64,000 nucleotides of DNA from Apus apus (Eukaryota; Chordata; Aves; Apodiformes; Apodidae), in the NCBI RefSeq assembly GCF_020740795.1, contig NC_067285.1, positions 37,705,318 through 37,769,317 of the forward strand, written 5' to 3'. Under the pieces are notes generated by a model. The model was not told the DNA's origin, searched no databases, and was given only the letters and a program-made list of their open reading frames with translations. This document shows, piece after piece, positions 34,901 to 40,043 of this stretch (position 1 is the first letter of the stretch; each line of letters begins with the position of its first letter). Position numbers and translations under genes: made by a program.

Positions 34901-36759
34901 CCCTTATAGGTTTGATAAACATCCCCACCTCAGTGCCAGGTCTCCTTCATACAACACTTGAAAGGAAAAAAGATGAGTGCTTCAACCGGGAGAAAGCAAC
35001 AGAAATTCCATCTGTCAAAGCTGTTTTCTGCAGTCACCAAAAAAATGTCAGGGAACAATTTGTTGCTGTTTGTGTCGGGTTGTTAAGCAACATGAAGCTC
35101 AAATATTGTGCCCATTCATTTAAGTATTGGAGCAACTTCCTTTGATAAATGAAAAGAGTAACTTTTCTGTGATTCACAGGCTAGTGTCAGCTGGCTCTCA
35201 GTGTTCCCAGGGCATTTGTTTTTAGGAGCTGCATGTCTTAGTTGGCTTCCTGGTGCAGAGATCTGCCCTAAGGAAGGTCCCAGCAGGTGTGGACCCAGGT
35301 GGTTTTGTGTCATCTTTGTGGATTATCGAACAGCCAGATTATGATGGGGACCTGTGGGCCCTGGTTGACAGCCAGCTTAACGTGAGCCAGCAGTGTGCCC
35401 AGCTGGCCAAGAAGGCCACCAGCATCCTGACCTGCATCAGGAATAGTGTGGCCAGCAGGAGTGGGGATGTGATTGTCTCCCTGTGCTGGCACTGGTGAGT
35501 CTGCACCTGGAATCCTGGGGTCAGTTCTGGGCCCCCCACAACAAGCAGGACATTGAGGTGTTGGAGCGTGTCCAGAGAAGGGCAGTAGAGCTGGGGAAGG
35601 GTCCTACGAGGAGAGGCTGAGGGAGCTGGGATTGTTTAGTTTGAAGAAGAGAAGGCTGAGGGGAGACCTCGTTGCTCTCTACAACTCCCTGAAAGGAGGT
35701 TGTGGTGAGGTGGGGCTGGCCTCTTCTCCCAAGTGAATAATGACAGGACCAGAGGAAATGGCCTGAAGCTGCTCCAGGTGTGGTTTAGACTGGATATTAG
35801 GAAGAATTTCTTTACCCAAAGAGTGGTTGGACACTGGAAGGGGCTGCCCAGGAAGGTGGTGGAGTCACCGTCCCTGGAGGGATTCAAAAAACATGTAGAG
35901 GTGGCACTTCAGGACATGCTCTAGTGGCCACTGGGGGCGTTTTCTGGGTTAATGGTTGGACTTGGAGATCTTGGAGGTCTGTTCCAACTGTGACAATGCT
36001 GTGATTCTGTGATACTGCTGATGTTGCCTGCTCTGGGGAGGTGTTTGCAAGTATTAGCAATACTGGGGATTTTGGCTGAACGTCTTCTTGAATCGTGAAT
36101 CTGTTTGAAGCATTGGAGGTGGTGGTAATTGAAACTGCAGCAGGTTTTACAGTGGATAAAAGAGTGGATTTCATATGGGAATGAATAACAGAGTTCAGTG
36201 GTGGTGAACTCTGATATTGAGGGTGGTGTGAAGTGGCTGGGAAGTGTGGAGAGGAGCCCTCACCCCCGCTGCCTTGCCCCTGGCCCATGTGTGACACGTC
36301 TCCAGGGTTGTGTGGCCAAGCTGTGGCTCCCTGTATTTTCCTATATATATCCTTTCCCCTGTATTTTCTGTACCTGTAAAGAACAGGTGACATCTGGCCT
36401 GTTCCCATCTAGCACAGAGGAGGTGTCACCATGCTGTGGCACAGCAAGACTTGCCTGGCTTGGCTTCACGCCCCTTATTTTGGACAATTTGTCCTCAAAT
36501 TCATCCAACCCCAGAAAAGAGCTGATGTATTTTTGGATCCCCTTGCTGCCTCAGCAAGGAAGCTGCAGAGGGGGCCCTGGGCTGGCTGTGTGCCACCCTT
36601 GGGCCCAGCTGAGCTGGTGGCCTCCTGGAACCTCGGGGGTTTTTTTCTCTCAGGTTGGACTTCAATGGCTTCTACACGGAGCGTTTGGAGCACATGTCCG
36701 CCGAGCGCAGTCAGAAGGCAGCTCCCCTGCCTGCCTGCCTGCCTGGGACAGCCCAGTGA
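1841..36759 (+). CDS. TUBGCP2: TUBGCP2, gamma-tubulin complex component 2 (complete coding set, 17 exons)
   Basis: Gamma-tubulin small-complex/ring-complex subunit that, with GCP3, holds gamma-tubulin and nucleates microtubules at centrosomes. Coding exons: 1841-1990, 4169-4297, 6326-6502, 9847-10006, 12520-12727, 14105-14304, 15864-16053, 16813-16958, 18062-18242, 21045-21225, 21871-22043, 23386-23514, 24062-24182, 28662-28805, 29859-29987, 30555-30718, 36654-36759. Phases agree throughout and join into 895 aa (human 902 by recall), with no internal stop. The start ATG at 1841 gives [14 protein letters not shown], the family N-terminus; the end is ...TAQ as in human. The GRIP1 half is about residues 206-513 and the GRIP2 half (gamma-tubulin binding) about 514-820. 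Introns are AG-ended; intron 1 has a GC donor. Introns carry many CR1 copies, one solo LTR and a duplicated copy of exon 10. The same-strand neighbour is ADAM8. Identity is from recalled human protein similarity; exon edges are by eye. Confidence 0.96.
2055..3290 (+). mobile_element. CR1 LINE, reverse-transcriptase part through 3' end
   Basis: Sense CR1 in TUBGCP2 intron 1. The left part reads a damaged RT segment (VIYLDLSEA... then GVPQGS/SVLGPVLL-like block near 2250-2300); the right part is the standard 3' half ending near 'GACAATTCCATGATTCTGTG' (3264-3283). Bases from 2311 on belong to the near-identical duplication shared with 19508-21201; bases before it match the second CR1 only loosely. 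Confidence 0.85.
2311..4004 (+). repeat. Segmental duplication copy A (1.69 kb, near identical to 19508-21201)
   Basis: By-eye alignment at a constant offset of 17197 bases shows near identity. Differences seen: one substitution near 2418, a 2-base indel near 2738, three substitutions near 2865-2876, a small indel near 2953-2957 and one substitution at 3991. The tract holds a CR1 3' half, unique intron sequence, an acceptor site and most of TUBGCP2 exon 10. The left limit lies inside CR1; the right limit lies inside the exon after CACAGCCAACACA. Confidence 0.93.
3848..4004 (+). pseudogene. Truncated, misplaced copy of TUBGCP2 exon 10
   Basis: The copy keeps the acceptor (ends 3847) and 157 of the 181 exon bases, including [15 protein letters not shown]. 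It loses the end of the exon and its GT donor; following sequence diverges and hits TGA in that frame at 4038. It sits between coding exons 1 and 2, where its reading would also be out of phase with exon 1 (phase 0), giving an early stop at 3938-3940. It has one substitution (3991, S to T codon). It is very unlikely to be productive coding. Confidence 0.9.
4169..10006 (+). CDS. TUBGCP2: TUBGCP2 exons 2-4 (residues 51-205, N-terminal extension)
   Basis: Exon 4169-4297 encodes [20 protein letters not shown] and onward to TEDKE. Exon 6326-6502 encodes [15 protein letters not shown] to TSSVQQ, with a coiled-coil-like [10 protein letters not shown] segment. Exon 9847-10006 encodes [20 protein letters not shown] to TVPIG. 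This is the GCP2-specific N-terminal extension that precedes GRIP1. Phases 0, 0, 0 then 1. The introns between them hold CR1 and LTR fragments. Confidence 0.93.
4595..4686. repeat. Two-unit tandem duplication, period ~46
   Basis: CAACAGGTTACA starts at 4595 and again at 4641, each followed by a related TTAGCAA block. It lies in TUBGCP2 intron 2. Confidence 0.6.
4717..4795. repeat. GA/GACA simple repeat
   Basis: Purine-rich low-complexity run: an AG dinucleotide stretch followed by GACA units and GATA/GAGA-like text. Confidence 0.85.
5088..5335. repeat. Degenerate ~52-base tandem repeat
   Basis: Similar blocks beginning GACAGTG/GACAATGTCC recur at about 5090, 5165, 5218 and 5310, each with a GGTGGCT/GGTGGTT middle and GGGCTCTCCTT end. 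The units are strongly diverged. With 4400-5090 this may be part of an unclassified LTR-like repeat. No gene is seen between 4298 and 5540. Confidence 0.45.
5545..5965 (+). mobile_element. CR1 LINE 3' fragment
   Basis: Sense CR1: 'GGGAGCTGGGATTGTTTAGT' at 5549, 'CTACAACTCCCTGAAAGGAGG', 'TGGATATTAGGAAGAATTTC', and end 'GGTTCTGTGATTCTGTGAAAT' in parts. TUBGCP2 intron 2. Confidence 0.85.
5985..6260 (+). mobile_element. CR1 LINE 3' fragment, second subfamily
   Basis: A separate sense CR1 abuts the previous one: 'GAAAGTTCCACCTCAACGTG', 'GACAGAGCCCTGGGACAGGC', 'GGTTGGACTGGATGATCTTC'. It ends ~65 bases before coding exon 3, so exon 3's acceptor lies close to repeat sequence. Confidence 0.8.
7022..7135 (+). 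mobile_element. Degraded avian endogenous-retrovirus LTR fragment
   Basis: The block GGGTTGACCTTGGCTAGCCA ... AATAAAATATGACAAAAAGC ... TGTGGGTCAAGATAAGG resembles a widespread bird LTR end by recall. Only ~110 bases remain. No retroviral gene accompanies it. TUBGCP2 intron 3. Confidence 0.5.
7215..7700 (+). mobile_element. CR1 LINE, internally deleted
   Basis: The first ~100 bases (to 7325) resemble 10617-10696, which lies just before a CR1 endonuclease region. The remainder jumps to the CR1 3' part ('AGAACAGCCCTGAGGAGAAG' onward). This suggests an internal deletion or a composite. Confidence 0.65.
7700..8135 (+). mobile_element. Stacked CR1 LINE 3' fragments
   Basis: Several CR1 3' segments in sense orientation: 'AGGTTGCCCAGAGAAGTTGG' (7907), 'AGTGTTCAAGGCCAGGTTGG' (7945), and a second tail 'GATGATCTTTAAAGGTCCC' (8080). 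Confidence 0.75.
8136..9846. other. TUBGCP2 intron 3, non-repeat remainder
   Basis: No gene or RNA gene is supported. There is a short 16-base tandem (AGAACTTCCATTCC twice, 8433-8463). Open frames here are short and unconserved-looking. Confidence 0.5.
10195..10510 (-). mobile_element. CR1 LINE 3' fragment, antisense
   Basis: Begins with CATAGAATCACAGAATCCCA, the complement of the CR1 tail, then 'GGAGGGACCTTAAAGATCAT' and 'CCATCCAACCTGGCCTTGGA'. TUBGCP2 intron 4. Confidence 0.85.
10617..12165 (+). mobile_element. CR1 LINE ORF2 5' part: endonuclease and start of RT (defective)
   Basis: This is the best-preserved LINE coding piece in the window. An AP-endonuclease-like domain reads through 10827-11343 with [32 protein letters not shown] and [12 protein letters not shown]. 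The usual catalytic GDFN block reads GNFN (Asp to Asn), and a TGA at 10800-10802 interrupts the frame upstream, so it is inactive. Further right are RT-linker pieces ([20 protein letters not shown] at 12007-12066), with stops and frame breaks. The core polymerase is absent. TUBGCP2 intron 4, sense. Confidence 0.88.
12166..12300 (-). mobile_element. CR1 3' fragment, antisense, abutting the endonuclease piece
   Basis: GGTTGGGTTGGAAGGAACCT followed by 'AGATCATCTAGATCCAACCC' is the complement of a CR1 3' end. It sits directly at the break of the preceding LINE, consistent with insertion or rearrangement there. It ends about 220 bases before TUBGCP2 exon 5. Confidence 0.75.
12520..18242 (+). CDS. 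TUBGCP2: TUBGCP2 exons 5-9 (GRIP1 half, residues ~206-513)
   Basis: Exons 12520-12727, 14105-14304, 15864-16053, 16813-16958 and 18062-18242. Recognisable blocks are [88 protein letters not shown] and [24 protein letters not shown]1 mediates lateral contacts with neighbouring GCPs in the ring. All junction phases close in frame. Confidence 0.95.
12885..13225 (+). mobile_element. CR1 LINE 3' fragment
   Basis: Sense: 'TAACATCTATAAATACATGA', 'AAGTTCCACCTCAACATGAG', 'GACAGAGCCCTGGGACAGGC', tail 'CATTCTGTGATTCTGTGATT'. TUBGCP2 intron 5. Confidence 0.85.
13226..14104. other. TUBGCP2 intron 5, remainder
   Basis: No gene, RNA gene or clear repeat seen. Confidence 0.5.
14600..15190 (-). mobile_element. 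Old, strongly diverged CR1-like sequence, antisense
   Basis: Weak matches to antisense CR1 text, such as GGGGGGCCCCAAACTGAGCA followed by 'CAGTGTCCCAATGTCCCTCA' (the inverted 'GGGAGCCCAGAACTGGACAC' type block) and a 'TCTAGTCCAGCCCTTTACTC' stretch. TUBGCP2 intron 6. Confidence 0.4.
15191..15863. other. TUBGCP2 intron 6, remainder
   Basis: Nothing recognisable apart from the exon 7 acceptor (TTTTAAATTTTAG, ends 15863). Confidence 0.5.
16434..16680 (-). mobile_element. CR1 LINE 3' fragment, antisense
   Basis: 'ATCATAGAATCATAGAATCT' tail, 'GAGTTGGAAGGGACCCATCA', 'TCCAACTCCTGTCCCTGTGT'-like block. Same subfamily as 31122-31640. TUBGCP2 intron 7. Confidence 0.8.
16993..17460 (-). mobile_element. 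CR1 LINE 3' fragment, antisense
   Basis: 'GATTGGAAGGGACCTCTGAA', 'GGCAGCCTGTCCCAGGGCTC', 'AGGTGGAACTTCCTGTGTTG', then CR1 text to about 17460. It begins about 35 bases after the exon 8 donor. Confidence 0.82.
18415..18640 (-). mobile_element. Diverged CR1 3' remnant, antisense
   Basis: 'CATCATAGAAATGTTGGGTG' then a TCTAGTCCAACTTAC-like block. Strongly decayed. The rest of 18243-19430 (TUBGCP2 intron 9) shows only another short remnant near 19060-19105 ('GGTTGGAAAAAACCTTCAAG'). Confidence 0.45.
19430..20485 (+). mobile_element. CR1 LINE, RT end through 3' tail
   Basis: Sense CR1 in TUBGCP2 intron 9. Its first ~75 bases resemble the CR1 at 2230-2310 only moderately, while the rest is near identical to it. 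It ends at the 'CATGATTCTGTG' tail near 20480. Confidence 0.85.
19508..21201 (+). repeat. Segmental duplication copy B (contains the genuine exon 10)
   Basis: Partner of 2311-4004. This copy is in the correct exon order, continues through the end of exon 10 (DPFKDDLK) and has a GT donor at 21226, so it is the likely source. Confidence 0.92.
21045..30718 (+). CDS. TUBGCP2: TUBGCP2 exons 10-16 (GRIP2 half, residues ~514-860)
   Basis: Exons 21045-21225, 21871-22043, 23386-23514, 24062-24182, 28662-28805, 29859-29987 and 30555-30718. Key blocks are [39 protein letters not shown] in two exons, [60 protein letters not shown] and [18 protein letters not shown]2 binds gamma-tubulin. The linker in exon 15 ([13 protein letters not shown]) is the most diverged part relative to human. 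Exon 10 has a near-identical partial copy at 3848-4004. Confidence 0.95.
21226..21870. other. TUBGCP2 intron 10
   Basis: A clean intron with no repeat or gene seen; GTAAGG donor and TTTATAG acceptor. Confidence 0.55.
22044..23385. other. TUBGCP2 intron 11
   Basis: No gene seen. There is a T9/C7-rich run near 23207-23226. No CR1 noticed. Confidence 0.5.
24757..25245 (-). other. Unexplained antisense ORF of 162 codons in TUBGCP2 intron 13
   Basis: Open frame starting at ATG (25245) and ending with a TGA. The translation has a Ser/Gln-rich hydrophilic C-terminal part ([20 protein letters not shown] and onward) and a Cys-containing middle ([20 protein letters not shown]). I do not recognise a family. 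A second open frame upstream (25242-25500) overlaps it by 4 bases in another frame and carries CQKC...CVHC spacing. Chance ORFs of this size are expected a few times in a window this large, so this is not called a gene. Confidence 0.2.
25520..26570 (-). mobile_element. CR1 LINE, RT end through 3' end, antisense
   Basis: 'GGGGTTGGAAGGGACCTCTG', 'AGGTGGAACTTCCTGTGCTG', and on the minus strand an RT tail segment ([20 protein letters not shown] and the FADDTKLGG block near 26345). The YxDD-type motif is present but the element is 5'-truncated. TUBGCP2 intron 13. Confidence 0.88.
26556..27005 (-). other. Unexplained antisense ORF of 149 codons in TUBGCP2 intron 13
   Basis: Open frame on the minus strand ending at the edge of the CR1 at 25520-26570. 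It contains a short Cys-rich block ([16 protein letters not shown]). I assign no family. It may be chance, or debris that the CR1 split from the ORFs at 24757-25500. Confidence 0.18.
27105..27172 (+). mobile_element. CR1 3' terminal fragment
   Basis: 'GATCTAGATGATCTTTAAGG', 'CCAACCCAAACCATTCTGTG' and an ATTCTGTG repeat tail. Confidence 0.75.
27357..28094 (-). mobile_element. Solo LTR of an endogenous retrovirus, antisense
   Basis: About 738 bases with inverted termini: + strand TGTCCTGGTTTGA at 27357 and TCAAACCAGGACA ending at 28094, i.e. TG...CA ends. On the minus strand it begins TGTCCTGGTTTGAGCC, a start I recall from avian LTRs, and has an ATTAAA signal (complement of 27494-27499) near its 3' end. 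No gag, pol or env lies beside it. Flanking 5-base sequences (CGTGT and TTTGT) are not a clean target-site duplication. TUBGCP2 intron 13. Confidence 0.75.
28095..28661. other. TUBGCP2 intron 13, 3' portion
   Basis: No gene or repeat recognised; ends with the TGTCACAG acceptor of exon 14. Confidence 0.5.
29165..29595 (-). mobile_element. CR1 LINE 3' fragment, antisense
   Basis: 'GTTGGAAGTGACCTCTGGAG', 'CACCCTCTCTGGGCAGCCTG', 'GATCCCCCCTCAGTCTCCTC', and a trailing ATAGAATCATAGAATCATAG duplicate tail near 29575. TUBGCP2 intron 14. Confidence 0.8.
31122..31640 (-). mobile_element. CR1 LINE 3' fragment, antisense
   Basis: 'AGAATCATAGAATCACAGAA', 'GAGTTGGAAGGGACCCATCA', 'CCAACTCCTGTCCCTGTGTA', then antisense CR1 text to 'AGATTGATGTTCTTTTGGTA'. 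TUBGCP2 intron 16, the longest intron (5.9 kb) apart from those enlarged by repeats. Confidence 0.85.
31641..34725. other. TUBGCP2 intron 16, ~3 kb of unclassified sequence
   Basis: No gene, RNA gene or clear CR1 is seen. The minus strand translates in several short, coding-like stretches (for example 32159-32398 and 34131-34376) separated by stops. That could be an ancient repeat, an old retrosequence or chance. No family assigned. Confidence 0.35.
34726..34855 (-). mobile_element. CR1 3' terminal fragment, antisense
   Basis: 'CACAGAATCGCAGAATCATC', 'GGAAAGGACCTTGAAGATCA', 'AAGTCCAACCATAACCTAAA'. Confidence 0.75.
35370..36015 (+). mobile_element. CR1 LINE 3' half
   Basis: Sense: 'GTGAGCCAGCAGTGTGCCCA', 'GATTGTTTAGTTTGAAGAAG', 'ACTGGATATTAGGAAGAATT', tail 'AATGCTGTGATTCTGTGATA'. 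TUBGCP2 intron 16. Confidence 0.87.
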
Positions 36760-37065
36760 GGCCCCACCAGGCCCCACCAAGCCCCACCACCACGTCCTCA
36801 CCAGCGGAGAACCAGACGCTTGCTTTGAGCCACCAGAACTCAACCCTTCTCTCTACACCCCCAGTGCCAGCTGTAAATGAGCCCCAAGGCTTTTACCAGA
36901 GAGACATGGGAATATTCAACCCCCTGAAATGTCTGCCATGGGTTTTGTCTTCTGAGAGGCTTTTCTTAAGTCCTTTTAGTCCTTTTTTTTCTTTTTTTTT
37001 TTTTTAATTACATTGTAAACTGATGTATTTGTGTGTTATAAAATAAACTAAAAAAAAACCCAGTA
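36654..37065 (+). CDS. TUBGCP2: TUBGCP2 last exon and 3' UTR
   Basis: The acceptor is ...TTTTTTTCTCTCAG, ending at 36653. Coding runs [20 protein letters not shown] to ...GTAQ with TGA at 36757-36759, matching the human C-terminus pattern. A longer open frame across this interval is in a different frame and is not the gene. The 3' UTR runs to about 37065, with a T-rich run near 36985-37006 and the poly(A) signal at 37042. Confidence 0.92.
37042..37047 (+). promoter_or_regulatory. Poly(A) signal of TUBGCP2
   Basis: AATAAA, 283 bases after the TGA, followed within a few bases by an A run. Confidence 0.75.
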
Positions 37066-38118
37066 TGAGGGTTATTTTGTCTGTTGACAGAACTCAATGT
37101 GCAACTTCTAGGTGAATAAATTCTGGTCAGCTCACAGGGACTTAGTTTGGCTGCCACCTGGCTTCATTTTGGGGGGAGAGCATAGCTGGGGGTGTTGCTG
37201 GAATGAAGTTGGTGAGCTGCTCTAACCAAAAAGATGGGCTTTGGAGGCAATGAGCAGGAACTTGATGTCCATGTCATATTGGGCAGGTCCTCAGCAGAGT
37301 TGTGCAGCCAGCAAAATTTCTTGAGCCAGTTTGGAAGCTGGTGGAAGAGAAGTGTCTCCCAGGGGCAAGTGGTAACAAAGACACATGCCAGAGACCCAGA
37401 GGCCTCAGTGGAGATGTGCTGTGGATACGGGGCTGAGTGTGTTCCTGACCTGCCCTTCTCCCTCACCTCCTCCTCTTCAAGGACCTTTTAGAGTGTGTTG
37501 GAGGAAAGAGCCAGGTCCTCTTTGCTCTGGTGGCCTAAAGCTGGTCCTCCAGCTTAGCAGAAGGAGAGCGACCCAAGGAGAGGATGGAGACCACCAGCCC
37601 TGGAGCAGGACTGACTTCCTTCATTTGAAGGTTGAGTTTGAGGATGAAGACCTCAGGCAGTATCATCCGGCTCTTCAGGGCCAGGACTTGTCTAGTTCAC
37701 GGGGAAGGGAAAACTTCCTGTTCCCCTCACCCAGGTGTTCATCGAGGGCGGCTTGGAGAACTTCACTGCCCATTTCCATTAAGTGTCTGTGGACCTATAG
37801 ACTTAACAGCCTGTGCTGGAGCTCAGACAGAGGGGCCTAGGTCCTTGGAGGAGCCCTTGGTGTCCAACATCTCAGGCTAGAGAAACTCCCCTGGCACCTC
37901 GCTGTGTCACCATTCGTCACACATACTTATCTTAAACCAACAAGCAGGGTGGTGGCTGCTGCAGGAAAAAAAACAGTTCACCCAATTTAAATTAAACCAG
38001 GATTTAAGCTGTTCATAGATTATTAAGGTGCAATTAACCACCCAGCACTGAGTCTCAGCAGAAGTCAAAGTTGGTTTTGAAATACTAATTTTTCAGATGT
38101 GAGCAACCTAGTCCCCAC
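37066..38118. other. Intergenic, TUBGCP2 to ADAM8, proximal part
   Basis: Open frames such as 37385-37840 look fortuitous. No gene or RNA gene is supported. Short A/T-rich segment near 37965-38030. Confidence 0.45.
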
Positions 38119-38200
38119 TCACTGCAGGAGGTTGGACTAGATGGCCTTTGAAGGTCCCTTCCCACCCAAACCAGTCTGGGATTCTCTGATTCAGTTTCCG
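38119..38200 (+). mobile_element. CR1 3' terminal fragment
   Basis: 'GCAGGAGGTTGGACTAGATG', 'AAGGTCCCTTCCCACCCAAA', tail 'GATTCTCTGATTC'. Confidence 0.7.
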
Positions 38201-38674
38201 CAGAACTGTGGCCCACACGTGGATGAGGGGCTTAGGGTGCTTGGACAGGTCTCCACACAGGTCTAGCTGAGAGTAGACCTTGGTCCTGCCAGCCCAAGCA
38301 GGAGGTGGACATGGGTCTTCTCTCCCTTCACCAAAAGTCAGGAGGTGCCAGGACAGGGGCAAGAAAAGGTCCTTCAAGGCCAGCTCAGCTCTGTGAACCT
38401 CAAGAGAGTTATCATTGTGGTGGAGACAACCCTAATGGAGATGGTTAGATAGTCATGACCAGGAGGGTAAAGACACTGGAGTAGCACTTGTCTGCAGGGA
38501 TCTCTCTGCCATTTTGAAGAGTATTTGTCCCTGGTGACAGAGCTCTGTTGCAGCCAAATTCAGTGTCTGATCCTGATCTTTCATTACATGCAAAAGTTTC
38601 CAAGTGTTTCCTGGCTGGTCTTGGCCCAAAACACTGAGAAAGTATAAAAAATTAGTTTTGTGGATGGGGTTCTC

Positions 38675-38935
38675 TCTTCACAAGTAACCACTTGGAAAAG
38701 ACAAGGAGTCATGGGTTGCACAAGAAGCTTCACCATATTGCTAAGAAATACTTTATCCTGAGAACACTCACTTGCTGGAGTAACCCCCCCAGGGATGTGG
38801 TGGAGTCCCCATCATTGGAAGGTTTCAAGATGCATCTGGACAAGGTGCCAGATAACCTCATGCAGGCTCCCTTTGGCATGACAGGTTGAACCAGGTGATC
38901 TTCAGAGATCCTTTCTGACCCGGGGTGTTCCATGG
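38675..38935 (+). mobile_element. Diverged CR1 3' fragment
   Basis: 'AAGACAAGGAGTCATGGGTT', 'GGATGTGGTGGAGTCCCCAT', 'GAACCAGGTGATCTTCAGAG'. Sense orientation. Confidence 0.65.
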
Positions 38936-39039
38936 ACAAGGGGTGGACACCAGTCAGCTTTGTGGCAGACTGGAGAGCTCAGGGTGCAGGGCATCTCCCA
39001 GATCAGCCCCACATGGTGGTTCCAGCCCCTCCAATCCTT

Positions 39040-39807
39040 TGGGATCAGGGCGGGTCCCAGGTGCCCCACTGATATGCTCTGATGTCCCACACTCCCTGCA
39101 GGGCCCCTAACAGCTCAGTCCCCCACGGTGGCCCCAGCCCCTCCATCATCTTAGTGCTCCATCACCCCAGTGCCCCACAGACGCCCCCTTCCATGTCCAT
39201 CAGACATGCTCAATGTCCCTGGACTCTCCAGCCCCTCTTGTCACCTAGAGACAAGCAGGTACCTCCAGTGCCCCATGGACACCCACCCCCATGCCCCACA
39301 TACAGTCACCATCCAGTGCCCCATGGACAATTCTGCCTCCTGTGGCAGCCCCTCTGAGCCCCTCCAGCACCTCAGAGCCAGGTGGGGCTTCCCAGTGTCC
39401 CCTCCACCCCCAATACCCTACTGTCCCCTCTCAATGCCCTGTGGACCCTTACGGTGCCTCAGGACCTGTCCTCAGAGGCCATGGACCCTCCCTGGTGCCT
39501 CTTGGACATGCTCTGAAGCCACGTAGGCAGTTCCAGTGCCACTCGAACACCCTCTGATGCCATCTGCACACCTGACACCCCACAAACCCTTCTCTGTGTT
39601 TCACAAACATCCCTCGATGACCCGTGGACCCTCCTCAGTGCCCCAAGACCATCCCCAGTGCCTCAAGGACCCCTTCGATGCCTCTCGGACCCTCCCCAGT
39701 GCCTCACAAACTCTTCGCTGCCCTGTGGACCCCCTTGACGCCCTGTGGTCCCTCCCCAATTCCTCACTGACCCATTAATGCCCCGTGGTCCCTCCCAGTT
39801 CCCCACG
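39040..39807. repeat. C-rich degenerate minisatellite upstream of ADAM8
   Basis: Many diverged copies of a ~25-35 base unit of the type CAGTGCCCCATGGACCCTCC / CAGTGCCTCA, clearest from 39270 to 39790. All frames stay open by composition; proteins read from it are Pro/Ser-rich artefacts. Confidence 0.7.
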
Positions 39808-39827
39808 CCCCCCCCCCCCCCCCCCCC
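39808..39827 (+). repeat. Poly-C run of 20
   Basis: Uninterrupted C20 about 150 bases before the ADAM8 start codon. Its length is likely to vary and to be uncertain in an assembly. Confidence 0.9.
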
Positions 39828-39976
39828 GATGCCCCACGGACACCCCTCGGTGCCTCCCCACCGCCCCGCGGATCCCGCCGGCGGGGCCGCCCCGTCCCCG
39901 CCCCGTCCCGCCGGGTGAGTCACGGCAGCGGGGGCCGGCGGCAGCGGCGGGGCCGGGCAGGCGGCCGCTCCGAGCC
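39828..39976 (+). promoter_or_regulatory. CpG-rich ADAM8 promoter / 5' UTR region
   Basis: Strong CpG enrichment (GCCCCGCGG, CGCCGGCGGGG, CGGCAGCGG) directly before the ATG at 39977. A TGAGTCA core (39914-39920) matches an AP-1 site. No TATA box is evident. The transcription start is not defined. Confidence 0.6.
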
Positions 39977-40043
39977 ATGGCCCCGGCGCTGCTGCTGCTG
40001 CTCCCGCGGCTCCTGCCGCCGCTGCTGCTGCTGCCGGGACACG
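39977..40043 (+). CDS. ADAM8: ADAM8 exon 1, signal peptide
   Basis: [20 protein letters not shown]: a Leu/Pro-rich hydrophobic leader of about 22 residues encoded mainly by CTG codons. It ends in phase 1 at ACG|GTGAGAG. The purine minisatellite begins about 40 bases after this donor. Confidence 0.88.

Noticed and set aside
36198-37007. 269-codon open frame across the end of TUBGCP2
   Set aside because: It is in the wrong frame relative to the last exon, which is fixed by [12 protein letters not shown] homology and splice phase.
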